Assembly: GCF_003664035.1 (NCBI RefSeq)
Contig: NZ_RCCK01000012.1
Location: 434,001-498,000, forward strand
Direction: 5' to 3'
DNA from: Pedobacter alluvionis
GTDB taxonomy: Bacteria; Bacteroidota; Bacteroidia; Sphingobacteriales; Sphingobacteriaceae
DNA length: 64,000 bases
Below are positions 1 through 8,693 of this stretch, piece by piece. The position numbers and the translations under genes were made by a program. How positions within the stretch are numbered: the stretch's first letter is position 1; each line of letters opens with the position of its first letter. The notes under the pieces were generated by a model that searched no databases, was not told the origin of the DNA, and saw nothing but the letters and a program-made list of their open reading frames with translations.

Positions 1-2865
1 GGGGTGGTGAAAGTAAAACAGGGGCCACTCGGGGGCGTATCCATCCTGATAGAACGTACACACCGGGTGAGCCGGACAAAAGATGATGGTAGTTTTTCTA
101 TTGAGGGACTTGAAAAGGAAGATGTACTGGTAGTGAGTTACATTGGTTATCAGCAACAGAAAATACATGTGGCAGATGTTGATGGGGTAATCAACATTGA
201 ACTGAAGCCCAGCACCAATGTCCTGGATGAAGTGCGGGTGCTGGCTTATGGACAAAAAACTTCTCAAAGAACAAATACCGGCTCTACAGTTTCTATAGAC
301 GCAGCTGTATTGGAGAAAACACCCACTTCAGATCCTATTGCTGCATTACAGGGCAGGGTCTCGGGCATGTTGATTACCAATAACAGTGGCTTGCCGGGCG
401 CACAAGTGAGTGTGCAGATAAGGGGGATAAATACATTGAATCTTGATGGAAAAGCCAGAATGCCGCTCTATATCGTAGATGGCGTTCCTTTTACTTCAAG
501 CTCTATTGCTAGTTTAACCAATATTGGCATACTGACTAATGGATCGAGTGAAAGTCCATTTAAAAGTATAGATCCCAGTTCAATTGCAAATATCGAGGTC
601 CTTAAAGATGCGGATGCGACAGCGATCTACGGCGCGAGAGGAGCCAATGGAGTGATCCTGATCACGACAAAAAGAGGTAAAGCGGGCCAGATACAAATCG
701 GCGCCGACGTTTACGCATCTATTGCTAAAATCCCACACTACATTGATATGCTGAATACGGAACAATATCTTGACATGCGCAGACAGGCTGCAATCAATGA
801 TGGGATAGAAATCACCGACGATGCATTCCCTGATTTAACCAAGTGGAGCCAAACGAAATATACCAATTGGCAAAAGGAGTTTTTTGATAAAACGGCGTTA
901 ACGCAAAATGCAGAGTTGAATATTACTGGTGGAAGTAATCAGACCCGTTTTATGCTGGGTGGAGGATATAGAAATGAGAAAACGGTATACAATACTAAGG
1001 ATGGACTAAAAAGCGGAAATGTCAGGTTCAATGCCGATCACAATTCAAAGAATAATAAATTGAATCTTGCTTTGACCCTTAGCTATTCAGGTGATAGGAA
1101 TACGGCTATCGCCCTCGATCCTGTTGCTTTTTACGCTCTGCCACCCAATTATTCGTTATATAATGAGGATGGTTCTTTAAACTGGGCAGTACCTAATCCG
1201 ATTGCCACTTCATTAAGCAAGATGGAAAGCAAATCTAAAAGTGCCATCACCAATTTTGTGGGAAGTTACAAAGTATTGCCTGACCTGACGCTGAAAGCCA
1301 GCGTAGGTTATACTGATTTGCGGATCAGGCAAATGATGTTGACGCCTATCGCTGCACAAGACCCTAAATCTTCTAATCCCCAAGGCTACACCTATTACGC
1401 AAATAACAGAAACAACTCATTCACCTTTGAACCCCAGGCAGATTATGTGCTTCACCGTGGAAACAGCACTTTCCGCGCCTTACTTGGTGGCACCTATATT
1501 GATAACAGATCTTCAAATTATGCCTTAAATGCTTATGGCTTTACGGATGATGCTTTGTTGGGCAATGTCTCAGCCGCCCAAAGATCCGACACTACACAAC
1601 TGGCAAGCCAGTATCGTTTTCTCTCTGCTTTTACCCGTATAGGGTATGAATACCAGAATGAACTTTTTGTGAATGCCACATTAAGACGTGATGGTTCCTC
1701 TCGTTTCGCACCCGGTAAACAGTTTGGCGATTTCTGGTCGCTCGGTGCAGCCTGGATTTTTACAGAACGCCAATGGATGAAATCAGCAATGCCCTTCTTA
1801 AGCATGGGTAAACTGAGGGCAAGTTACGGATTGAGCGGTAATGATAATATTGGGGATTACAGTTATTTCGTGAACTACGAAAAAACCTTCAACAAATATC
1901 AGGGAACCGGACTTTTCCCTAAAAACCTTTTCAACAGTGATTATCAATGGGAAGAAAATAAAAAACTCGAAGCCGCAATAGAGCTTGGTTTCCTAAACGA
2001 TGCGGTGATGCTTACCGTAAATTATTATCGGAACCGTTCAGGTAACCAGCTGGTAGCGTATCCTTTGGCTTCACAGGTTGGAGTGGGCGACGTAAATCAG
2101 AATATGGATGCAAAGATCCAGAATAGCGGATGGGAATTTATGTTGAACACTTCGCAGATTAAACACAAAGATTTTAGCTGGACCTCAAGCTTTAATTTAA
2201 GCGTTGGAAGAAACAAATTGCTATCGTTCCCTGACCTGGAAAATTCCTCATATAAGGATCTATATGCCATCGGCAAATCCTTATCATTGTTCTGGGGATT
2301 CGACTTTCAGAAAATAGATCCTAAAACCGGTAAACCTGTATTCAGGGATGTGGATGGAAATGGCACTATAGAATATCCAAATGATTTTGTTCCTTTAAGT
2401 AATCTTTTGCCAACATTTTATGGAGGTTTTACTAATAATTTCTCTTATAAGAGATTTGATCTGGATATCTTCCTAAGTTTTAAAAAGAGCGGCCGAAATA
2501 GTACCCTGAATTTGAGCCCTGGTGCTACTTTGGATAACCAACCCGTAGAAGTACTCGACAGATGGAAAAGTCCGCAAAATCCGGGTAGCCGCATCGCTTA
2601 TACCACAGATGGTGCCCTGATATACACGTATAATTCAAGTTTGGCTACTGCCTTTAATAATTCTTACATCAGGCTTTCAAATGTTTCCCTGGGATATAAC
2701 TTCTCAGAAAAACAAGCCGGAAAATTGGGGATGAAAAATTTGCGTGTATACGCGATGGGAAATAACCTGTTTACGCTGACCAACTATCCTGGCTTTGATC
2801 CAGAAACAGGTGTAAGTATGCCTACCCTTCGGTCGTTTACTTTTGGTCTAAAAACAACTTTTTAA
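1..2865 (+). CDS. SusC/RagA-type TonB-dependent outer-membrane receptor, 5' end outside window
   Basis: Frame 1 is open from the first base, so the true start and signal peptide lie upstream. The visible part begins inside a carboxypeptidase-regulatory-like domain (about residues 1-70), followed by the plug with IVDGVPF and a VLKDADATAIYGARGANGV segment typical of SusC proteins (about 155-225), then a large beta-barrel ending in an aromatic residue (TFGLKTTF). The family imports oligosaccharides, peptides or other large ligands across the outer membrane with TonB energy and a SusD partner. The susD gene follows after 9 bases, so the two are surely co-transcribed. The ligand cannot be told from sequence. 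Confidence 0.95.
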   Translation, partial: GVVKVKQGPLGGVSILIERTHRVSRTKDDGSFSIEGLEKEDVLVVSYIGYQQQKIHVADVDGVINIELKPSTNVLDEVRVLAYGQKTSQRTNTGSTVSIDAAVLEKTPTSDPIAALQGRVSGMLITNNSGLPGAQVSVQIRGINTLNLDGKARMPLYIVDGVPFTSSSIASLTNIGILTNGSSESPFKSIDPSSIANIEVLKDADATAIYGARGANGVILITTKRGKAGQIQIGADVYASIAKIPHYIDMLNTEQYLDMRRQAAINDGIEITDDAFPDLTKWSQTKYTNWQKEFFDKTALTQNAELNITGGSNQTRFMLGGGYRNEKTVYNTKDGLKSGNVRFNADHNSKNNKLNLALTLSYSGDRNTAIALDPVAFYALPPNYSLYNEDGSLNWAVPNPIATSLSKMESKSKSAITNFVGSYKVLPDLTLKASVGYTDLRIRQMMLTPIAAQDPKSSNPQGYTYYANNRNNSFTFEPQADYVLHRGNSTFRALLGGTYIDNRSSNYALNAYGFTDDALLGNVSAAQRSDTTQLASQYRFLSAFTRIGYEYQNELFVNATLRRDGSSRFAPGKQFGDFWSLGAAWIFTERQWMKSAMPFLSMGKLRASYGLSGNDNIGDYSYFVNYEKTFNKYQGTGLFPKNLFNSDYQWEENKKLEAAIELGFLNDAVMLTVNYYRNRSGNQLVAYPLASQVGVGDVNQNMDAKIQNSGWEFMLNTSQIKHKDFSWTSSFNLSVGRNKLLSFPDLENSSYKDLYAIGKSLSLFWGFDFQKIDPKTGKPVFRDVDGNGTIEYPNDFVPLSNLLPTFYGGFTNNFSYKRFDLDIFLSFKKSGRNSTLNLSPGATLDNQPVEVLDRWKSPQNPGSRIAYTTDGALIYTYNSSLATAFNNSYIRLSNVSLGYNFSEKQAGKLGMKNLRVYAMGNNLFTLTNYPGFDPETGVSMPTLRSFTFGLKTTF

Positions 2866-2874
2866 AATTATACA

Positions 2875-4254
2875 ATGAAAAATTTGATATACCGCATAGC
2901 TTTCCTGCTGATGCTGACTGTTGTTAGCACATCGTGTAAAAAAATATTAGAAGTAAAGCCTGAGTTCATCAGAACTACCGAACAAGTATATGCCAATGAT
3001 AAATCTGCAGATAGTGTAGTGGTTGGTATGTATGCTCAATGGGCAAGTAACAGTAATTTATTTGATATCCCTGTGGCCGGAGGGCTTTCTTCTGATGAAT
3101 TGAAGCCAGGAGCATCATTAGACGATGACTTCCTGAATAGGTACAATAACCGTTTAGATCCTGTCAACTCCTCTACCAAAATTTATTGGTCAGATTATTA
3201 CAGCGTAATCTATACCGCAAATTCGATCATAGAAGGTGTCGCAACCTCGAAAGGCATGACTACTTCAGGGAAACAAAAAGCTACCGGTGAGGCATTATTT
3301 ATGCGTGCTTTTTGTTATTTCTATCTCGTCAATTTTTTTGGCGATGTGCCATTGGTAACCAGCACAGCTTATAAAGAAACTAAGAATTTTCCCCGGACAC
3401 CAGTCGCTAAAGTATACGCACAAATACTGGAAGACCTGCTAAAAGCCGAGAGTTATCTTGGTGATCAATATCCTACCGCTGGTCGTGTAAGGGCAAATAA
3501 ATGGGTGGTTAAAGCATTGCTGTCGAGAGTATATTTATATACCGGTGACTGGAAGAATGCCAGTCTTAAAGCTTCCGAAATTATCGAAAATCGTACTCAG
3601 TATAGCCTTGGTGTGATGGAAGGAACCAGTGCTGATGATGCGGAGATGGATATTTTTCACAGCGATAATAAGGAATCTATCTTTCAAATGTGGAATGAAA
3701 TTGGATATGGTTTAGCGGGGCAAACCCTGGGTGATGGTGCTTATGTTGCCGTTGCGGATGAAGGTAGCAATAGTCTTATTGATGCTTTTGAAGACGGCGA
3801 TAAACGCAGATGGAATTATATTAATGAGGAAACCGGCGGTTACCGGATCTACAAATATAGATTAGACGTTGAAAATTCAGAATATAAGGAATATACGGTA
3901 GTTTTCAGACTTGCGGAGCAGTACCTGATTCGTGCAGAAGCCTTAGCTAAACTTGGCCAACTTGATGCTGCCGTTCAGGATGTGAATACCATCCGTAACC
4001 GTGCGGGGCTTGAAAATCTGGATGATGGACAAACCGAAAGTTCGATTCTTGATGCTGTGGAACAGGAAAGAAGAGTGGAGTTGTGTTTTGAATGGAGTGA
4101 TCGCTGGTTTAACCTGCGCAGACTTGGACACCTTGACCAGGTAATGTCAGAAAATAAACCCACCTACTGGAAGTCTACCGCTGCCCTATACCCGGTGCCA
4201 AGGGTAGAAATACAAAATAATCCAAAACTTACACAAAACCCAGGTTACAACTAA
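2875..4254 (+). CDS. SusD/RagB-type nutrient-binding outer-membrane lipoprotein
   Basis: This 459-residue protein begins with a lipoprotein signal whose lipobox ends STSC, giving a lipidated Cys21. The body shows the tetratricopeptide-like pattern of SusD proteins: GEALFMRAFCYFYLVNFFGDVPLV near residue 140, RVYLYTGDWKNA, AEQYLIRAEALAKLGQLDAAVQDVN, and a C-terminal RRVELCFEWSDRWFNLRRLG block. SusD lids the SusC barrel and binds ligand at the cell surface. It sits 9 bases behind susC and 10 before a thioredoxin-fold gene. No carbohydrate enzyme accompanies the pair, so a non-glycan ligand is possible (inference). Confidence 0.95.
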   Translation: MKNLIYRIAFLLMLTVVSTSCKKILEVKPEFIRTTEQVYANDKSADSVVVGMYAQWASNSNLFDIPVAGGLSSDELKPGASLDDDFLNRYNNRLDPVNSSTKIYWSDYYSVIYTANSIIEGVATSKGMTTSGKQKATGEALFMRAFCYFYLVNFFGDVPLVTSTAYKETKNFPRTPVAKVYAQILEDLLKAESYLGDQYPTAGRVRANKWVVKALLSRVYLYTGDWKNASLKASEIIENRTQYSLGVMEGTSADDAEMDIFHSDNKESIFQMWNEIGYGLAGQTLGDGAYVAVADEGSNSLIDAFEDGDKRRWNYINEETGGYRIYKYRLDVENSEYKEYTVVFRLAEQYLIRAEALAKLGQLDAAVQDVNTIRNRAGLENLDDGQTESSILDAVEQERRVELCFEWSDRWFNLRRLGHLDQVMSENKPTYWKSTAALYPVPRVEIQNNPKLTQNPGYN

Positions 4255-4264
4255 ATCTATAAGA

Positions 4265-5443
4265 ATGAGCATGTATTATCACAGATCGATCCAATTTATA
4301 CTTTCTCTGTTGCTGATCACAGGCAGCACTGTGTCCTTTGCGCAGAAGAAAGCTCCGAATTATACATTAAAGGGAAAAATAACCGGCATGAAACCCGCTG
4401 ATAAAATGACTGTATATCTTGAACGTTATATAGGCGATGATATGCAACAGGATTCTGCCCTGGTGAAAAGCGGGACCTTCAGTTTCCACGGGAACGTAAA
4501 GGATCCGGTATGGTCAATCCTTTCTTATTCCCTGGCCGCTAAAGGAAAGAAGCAGGAAGCTGTACGCCCGTCCTATCAATTGTTTATTGAAAAAGGGGTT
4601 TTGAACGTCTCTTTTTCGTTGGAGGATATTTCACAGGCCGTATTTTCAGGTTCTCCTTTGAATATAGAAAAGGCAGCTTATGAAAGTAAAACAGCGGCGC
4701 TTACATTGGCTTTGAGTGATGTAAGGTCTGCTTATTTCAACATTGAGGATCTGATGGGCGACAGCACACAAAACAAGGAAAAGCTCAAACAGCAGATGAA
4801 GGCAATAGAAAAGACATCAGATTCGCTGGATAATTTGAAAACCACCACGGACAGCTTGTATATTGCACGCCATCCGTCCAATTATTTCAGCCTTTATCTT
4901 TTATCAGAGTCTTTCAGGCACGGCATGCCTTTTGAAAAAACCATGGGCTTGTTTAAACAAATTAAGGCCCCTTTGAAACTGACTTCACTTGGGATGAAAC
5001 TGACTGCAGACCTTAAACGTGCACAGAAAGTAAGTGTTGGAATGATGGCACCAGAATTTTCCCTGCCAGACTCTACGGGAAAGTTAGTCAATCTATCTTC
5101 CTACCGAGGGAAGTATGTCCTTGTAGATTTTTGGGCAAGCTGGTGCGTGCCTTGCAGGCAGGAGAATCCTACGGTGGTTGCTGCCTATCAAAAATTTGCT
5201 GCACGAAATTTTAATGTACTGGGCATCTCTTCAGATTTTGATAAAGGCTCCTGGATGAAAGCCTTGCGTGAGGATAAATTATCCTGGCCAAATCTACAGG
5301 ATGTTGGCTCCAAAGTCGGTAAACTGTTTGATGTTTCGGCCATCCCTTCTAATTTCCTGGTTGACCCGAACGGCAAGATTATCGCAAAAAACCTACGGGG
5401 AGCAGCACTGGAGCGTAAACTGGCAGAAGTGCTGCCCCACTAA
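4265..5443 (+). CDS. DUF4369 plus TlpA-like thioredoxin-fold protein, exported
   Basis: A hydrophobic signal sequence ending near SFAQ is followed by a DUF4369-like region (about residues 30-130: YTLKGKITGM, VYLERYIGDD), a helical linker, and a C-terminal AhpC/TSA-thioredoxin domain from about residue 250. The active site is WCVPC, with cysteines at residues 294 and 297, in the usual WASWC context. Such proteins reduce or isomerise disulfides in the periplasm. The gene is 10 bases behind susD and very probably in the same operon. An in-frame ATG two codons downstream is an equally good start. Substrate unknown. Confidence 0.9.
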   Translation: MSMYYHRSIQFILSLLLITGSTVSFAQKKAPNYTLKGKITGMKPADKMTVYLERYIGDDMQQDSALVKSGTFSFHGNVKDPVWSILSYSLAAKGKKQEAVRPSYQLFIEKGVLNVSFSLEDISQAVFSGSPLNIEKAAYESKTAALTLALSDVRSAYFNIEDLMGDSTQNKEKLKQQMKAIEKTSDSLDNLKTTTDSLYIARHPSNYFSLYLLSESFRHGMPFEKTMGLFKQIKAPLKLTSLGMKLTADLKRAQKVSVGMMAPEFSLPDSTGKLVNLSSYRGKYVLVDFWASWCVPCRQENPTVVAAYQKFAARNFNVLGISSDFDKGSWMKALREDKLSWPNLQDVGSKVGKLFDVSAIPSNFLVDPNGKIIAKNLRGAALERKLAEVLPH

Positions 5444-5517
5444 ATCAGGCCGATCACAGCTCATGGCACAGCGCGTTATAGCTGATGACAACCAGCATTA
5501 TAAATTTTATTACCCAC

Positions 5518-8376
5518 ATGAAAATCTACAAAATTAATATAGCCCTACTTATCGCAGGCAATTGCCTGCCTTTGCTTGCAGGAGCACAACACAAGCCTGC
5601 TAAATCCACTGTTGCCGTTCACCATACTGTTCAGCCGGGTACAAAACTGATTCCGCTGGATCCCTCGGTGCGTACCGGGAAGTTGGCTAATGGTTTTACC
5701 TATTATATCCGCCATAACAATGAGCCTGAACACCGGGTAGTGATGTATCTTGCCAATAAGGTAGGATCTATCCTGGAGACTGATGAAGAGCAGGGACTTT
5801 CACACTTCCTGGAACATATGAGTTTCAACGGAACGGAGCACTTCCCTAAAAGTGAGCTGATCAATTATCTCCAGAAAGCCGGCGTAAGGTTTGGTGCCGA
5901 TTTAAATGCTTACACCAGTTTTGATGAAACAGTTTATCAGTTACCGCTGCCCACAGATGACCCTGCAGTGATGAAAAACGGACTGCAGATTATGCGCGAT
6001 TGGGCACAAGGACTATCACTTGAGACTGCCGAGATTGAAAAGGAACGCGGTGTGATTATGGAAGAAGAAAGGTTGGGTAAGGGCGCTGAAGATCGCATAC
6101 TAAGACAAACCCTTCCGGTGATGGTAAATAACTCGCGTTATGCCTCACGTTTGCCTATTGGTAAAGCTGATGTAATCCTTCATTTTAAACCAGACGTGAT
6201 CCGCAATTATTACCATAACTGGTACCGTCCGAACCTGCAGGCCCTTATTATTGTAGGTGATATCGACGTGGCAAAAATGGAACAACTGATCAGGCAAAAG
6301 TTTGCTGATCTGAAAAACCCGGCAAATGAAAAACCAAGGGTAAAGTATAGTTCTTCCTTAACAGGAAAAAACCAGTTTCTTGCTGTAACGGATAAAGAAT
6401 TGACCAATACGGTTATAGAAGTTAATTCCAAGCATAAAGAGCAGAAAATTTATACAGAGAATGATTACCGTGCTTCACTGCTGAGAAATTTGTTCAACGG
6501 AATGCTGAGCAGGCGTTACATGGAATTATCACGGCAGGCCAATCCTCCGTTTTTAGAAGGTGGTGCCGCAATTCGTCAGGTTATGCCAGGACTGGAAGCA
6601 TTTAAACTTTATGTTAGCTGCAGGCCCGGAGAAGTGGAGAGTGGATTTAAAGCAGTGTGGAGGGAAATGGCCAGACTGCAACGGCTGGGCTTTTCTAAAA
6701 CAGAGCTGGAGCGTTCCAAAAGGGAGTATCTAAATGACATGGAAGCGATGATGCAGGAAAAGGATAAAATGACTTCCGATACCTATGTAAATGCTTATCT
6801 GAACCATTTCCTTTATGGCGGGGCCACTCCTGGATTAAGCAAACAAAATGAAATGGTAAACCGGTTTATTCCTACAATTACGCTTGCGGAGGTAAATGCG
6901 TTAGCCAAAGAATACATCAGGGAAACCGACAGGGATATCATCGTAACCGCACCCGAAAAGGATAAGGCAACTTTACCGGCCGAGTCTGCTGTTTTAGCCT
7001 GGATAAGGGAAGTCAATGCCGAAAAGATGGATGCTTTCAAAGACGATGTAAGTACGTTGCCCTTACTGGCTCTTATGCCGGTACCCGGAAAAATTGTGAA
7101 GGAGGAGAAAGATGCCAAAACCGGACTTACTTTCCTTACCCTCAGCAATGGGGTAAATGTGATCCTGAAGAAAACGAACTTCAAAAATGACGAGATTGTT
7201 TTCCAGGCTTTTACAAATGGAGGAACATCCTTATACAGTGATGCAGACTATGAAAGTGCAGCTAATGCCGCAAATATTTTCTCTTCAGCAGGTGTAGGAA
7301 ATTACAATGCCAGTCAGCTGGAAAAATATCTCTCAGGTAAACAGGTATCGGTTTTTCCTTTTATAGATGAGCGTACACAAGGCTTTATTGGGAGTACAAA
7401 TGCCAAAGATATGGACAGTGCCTTTAGTTTGCTGTATGCCTACGCTACAGAACCGCGTAAAGATGAGCAAATTTTCAAAGGGATTATCTCCAATGCAAAA
7501 GCGGCCCTGGTGAACAAAGACGATGATCCTGAATCGGTTTTCAGTGATACAATGACTACAGTTTTGGGGAACTACAATGTCCGCCGTACGCCTGCTAACC
7601 TGGAGAAGATTGCACAGATCAACCTTGATCGCGCATATTCGATATATAAGGAGAGATTCGCCAATGTAACGGGGATGAAATTTGTCCTTGTAGGAAATAT
7701 AGACGAGGCAAAACTAAAGCCTTACCTGGAAAAATACATCGCTTCCCTTCCTGCAAACGGAAACATAGAGACAGCAAAAAATCTGGACATCCATGTCCCT
7801 GAAGGCTTGATATCCAAAACAGTATATGCTGGTAAGGAAGATAAGGCTATGGTTTACCTGATTTTTTCTGGAAAGTTTGATTATTATTACGCGAGTACCC
7901 TGAAGATGCAGGCACTAAAAGAAGCTTTGGAAATCCGTTTATTGGAAAGATTGCGGGAGGAAGAAAGTGGGGTTTATTCTCCCGCTGCGGAAGTAAGTAC
8001 CCGTAAATTGCCTGATGGCAGATATGGTATATCTATCTATTTCGGTTGTTCACCAGCAAATGTAGAAAGGATGATTGCCTCTGCGGTGGATGAGGTTGAA
8101 AAGTTGAAGAAAGTTGGCCCGGCACCGGAAAACATTGAAAAGTTTAAGGCCGAAGACCTACATACGATGCAAACCACGATGAAAACCAATAATTTCTGGC
8201 TGGATTACCTGACTGGACAACTCAGCAATGGAGAGCCGCTGGACCAGATCAGCGACTATAACCAGATCATCAAAGGAATGACTGCAAAAGAGGTAAAAGA
8301 TATTGCAGATAAATACCTGACCGGCAAGAATTATATCAGATTGATACTGCTGCCAGAATCGGCTAAAGCAAAATAA
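5518..8376 (+). CDS. M16 family zinc metallopeptidase (two-domain, exported)
   Basis: I start at the ATG at 5518, because it opens a clear signal peptide (KIYKINIALLIAG to LAGAQ); the frame is open to 5485 but those codons add no recognisable sequence. The inverted zinc motif HFLEH is at about residues 96-100 of this start, with the downstream EKERGVIMEEE segment expected to supply the third ligand. A second, inactive M16-like half (LSNGVNVILKK onward) completes the roughly 950-residue family architecture. These enzymes degrade peptides, probably in the periplasm here. The gene follows the thioredoxin gene by 74 bases and is likely the last of the susCD operon. Confidence 0.93.
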   Translation: MKIYKINIALLIAGNCLPLLAGAQHKPAKSTVAVHHTVQPGTKLIPLDPSVRTGKLANGFTYYIRHNNEPEHRVVMYLANKVGSILETDEEQGLSHFLEHMSFNGTEHFPKSELINYLQKAGVRFGADLNAYTSFDETVYQLPLPTDDPAVMKNGLQIMRDWAQGLSLETAEIEKERGVIMEEERLGKGAEDRILRQTLPVMVNNSRYASRLPIGKADVILHFKPDVIRNYYHNWYRPNLQALIIVGDIDVAKMEQLIRQKFADLKNPANEKPRVKYSSSLTGKNQFLAVTDKELTNTVIEVNSKHKEQKIYTENDYRASLLRNLFNGMLSRRYMELSRQANPPFLEGGAAIRQVMPGLEAFKLYVSCRPGEVESGFKAVWREMARLQRLGFSKTELERSKREYLNDMEAMMQEKDKMTSDTYVNAYLNHFLYGGATPGLSKQNEMVNRFIPTITLAEVNALAKEYIRETDRDIIVTAPEKDKATLPAESAVLAWIREVNAEKMDAFKDDVSTLPLLALMPVPGKIVKEEKDAKTGLTFLTLSNGVNVILKKTNFKNDEIVFQAFTNGGTSLYSDADYESAANAANIFSSAGVGNYNASQLEKYLSGKQVSVFPFIDERTQGFIGSTNAKDMDSAFSLLYAYATEPRKDEQIFKGIISNAKAALVNKDDDPESVFSDTMTTVLGNYNVRRTPANLEKIAQINLDRAYSIYKERFANVTGMKFVLVGNIDEAKLKPYLEKYIASLPANGNIETAKNLDIHVPEGLISKTVYAGKEDKAMVYLIFSGKFDYYYASTLKMQALKEALEIRLLERLREEESGVYSPAAEVSTRKLPDGRYGISIYFGCSPANVERMIASAVDEVEKLKKVGPAPENIEKFKAEDLHTMQTTMKTNNFWLDYLTGQLSNGEPLDQISDYNQIIKGMTAKEVKDIADKYLTGKNYIRLILLPESAKAK

Positions 8377-8384
8377 TTGATCAC

Positions 8385-8424
8385 CCCTGCCCTTTCATCC
8401 GTAAAGACAGAACAAAGGGCAGGG
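8385..8424 (+). terminator. Strong hairpin after the susCD-M16 operon
   Basis: CCCTGCCCTTT (8385-8395) and AAAGGGCAGGG (8414-8424) form a perfect 11-bp stem with an 18-base loop, starting 8 bases after the M16 stop. The tract after it is A/T-rich but has no long T-run, so it may stabilise the 3' end rather than terminate on its own. Confidence 0.55.
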
Positions 8425-8442
8425 ATAATTACTATATATTAA

Positions 8443-8589
8443 GAGCCTGTTTAAATTTTTATAACAAATATAAATGACTTTTTGCTGTCACAAGAGCGTA
8501 GACGATTGCTTTATTAATGTGTTGAAATGGTCTTCGACTACGCTCAGACTGACATATGAAATAAATTTTATTTAATTTTAAACAGGCTC
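8443..8589. mobile_element. MITE-like element with 13-bp terminal inverted repeats
   Basis: GAGCCTGTTTAAA at 8443-8455 is matched by TTTAAACAGGCTC at 8577-8589, perfect over 13 bp. TAA stands on both sides (8440-8442 and 8590-8592), like a 3-bp target duplication. The 147-bp interior has no open reading frame of note. Short TA or TNA duplications are known for parts of the IS5 family, so mobilisation by such a transposase elsewhere is a fair guess; none is encoded here. Confidence 0.6.
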
Positions 8590-8693
8590 TAAATGATACT
8601 ACGACTCCCTATTTTTGCATAATAATTAAAGGGATTCGCAGTATATGTTTTCCATCTCACATCATCCATTTTCCATCTTACCTCTTCCATGCT

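Noticed and set aside
6813..7184. 123-codon minus-strand frame
   Set aside because: Antisense to the M16 peptidase gene, no recognisable domain.
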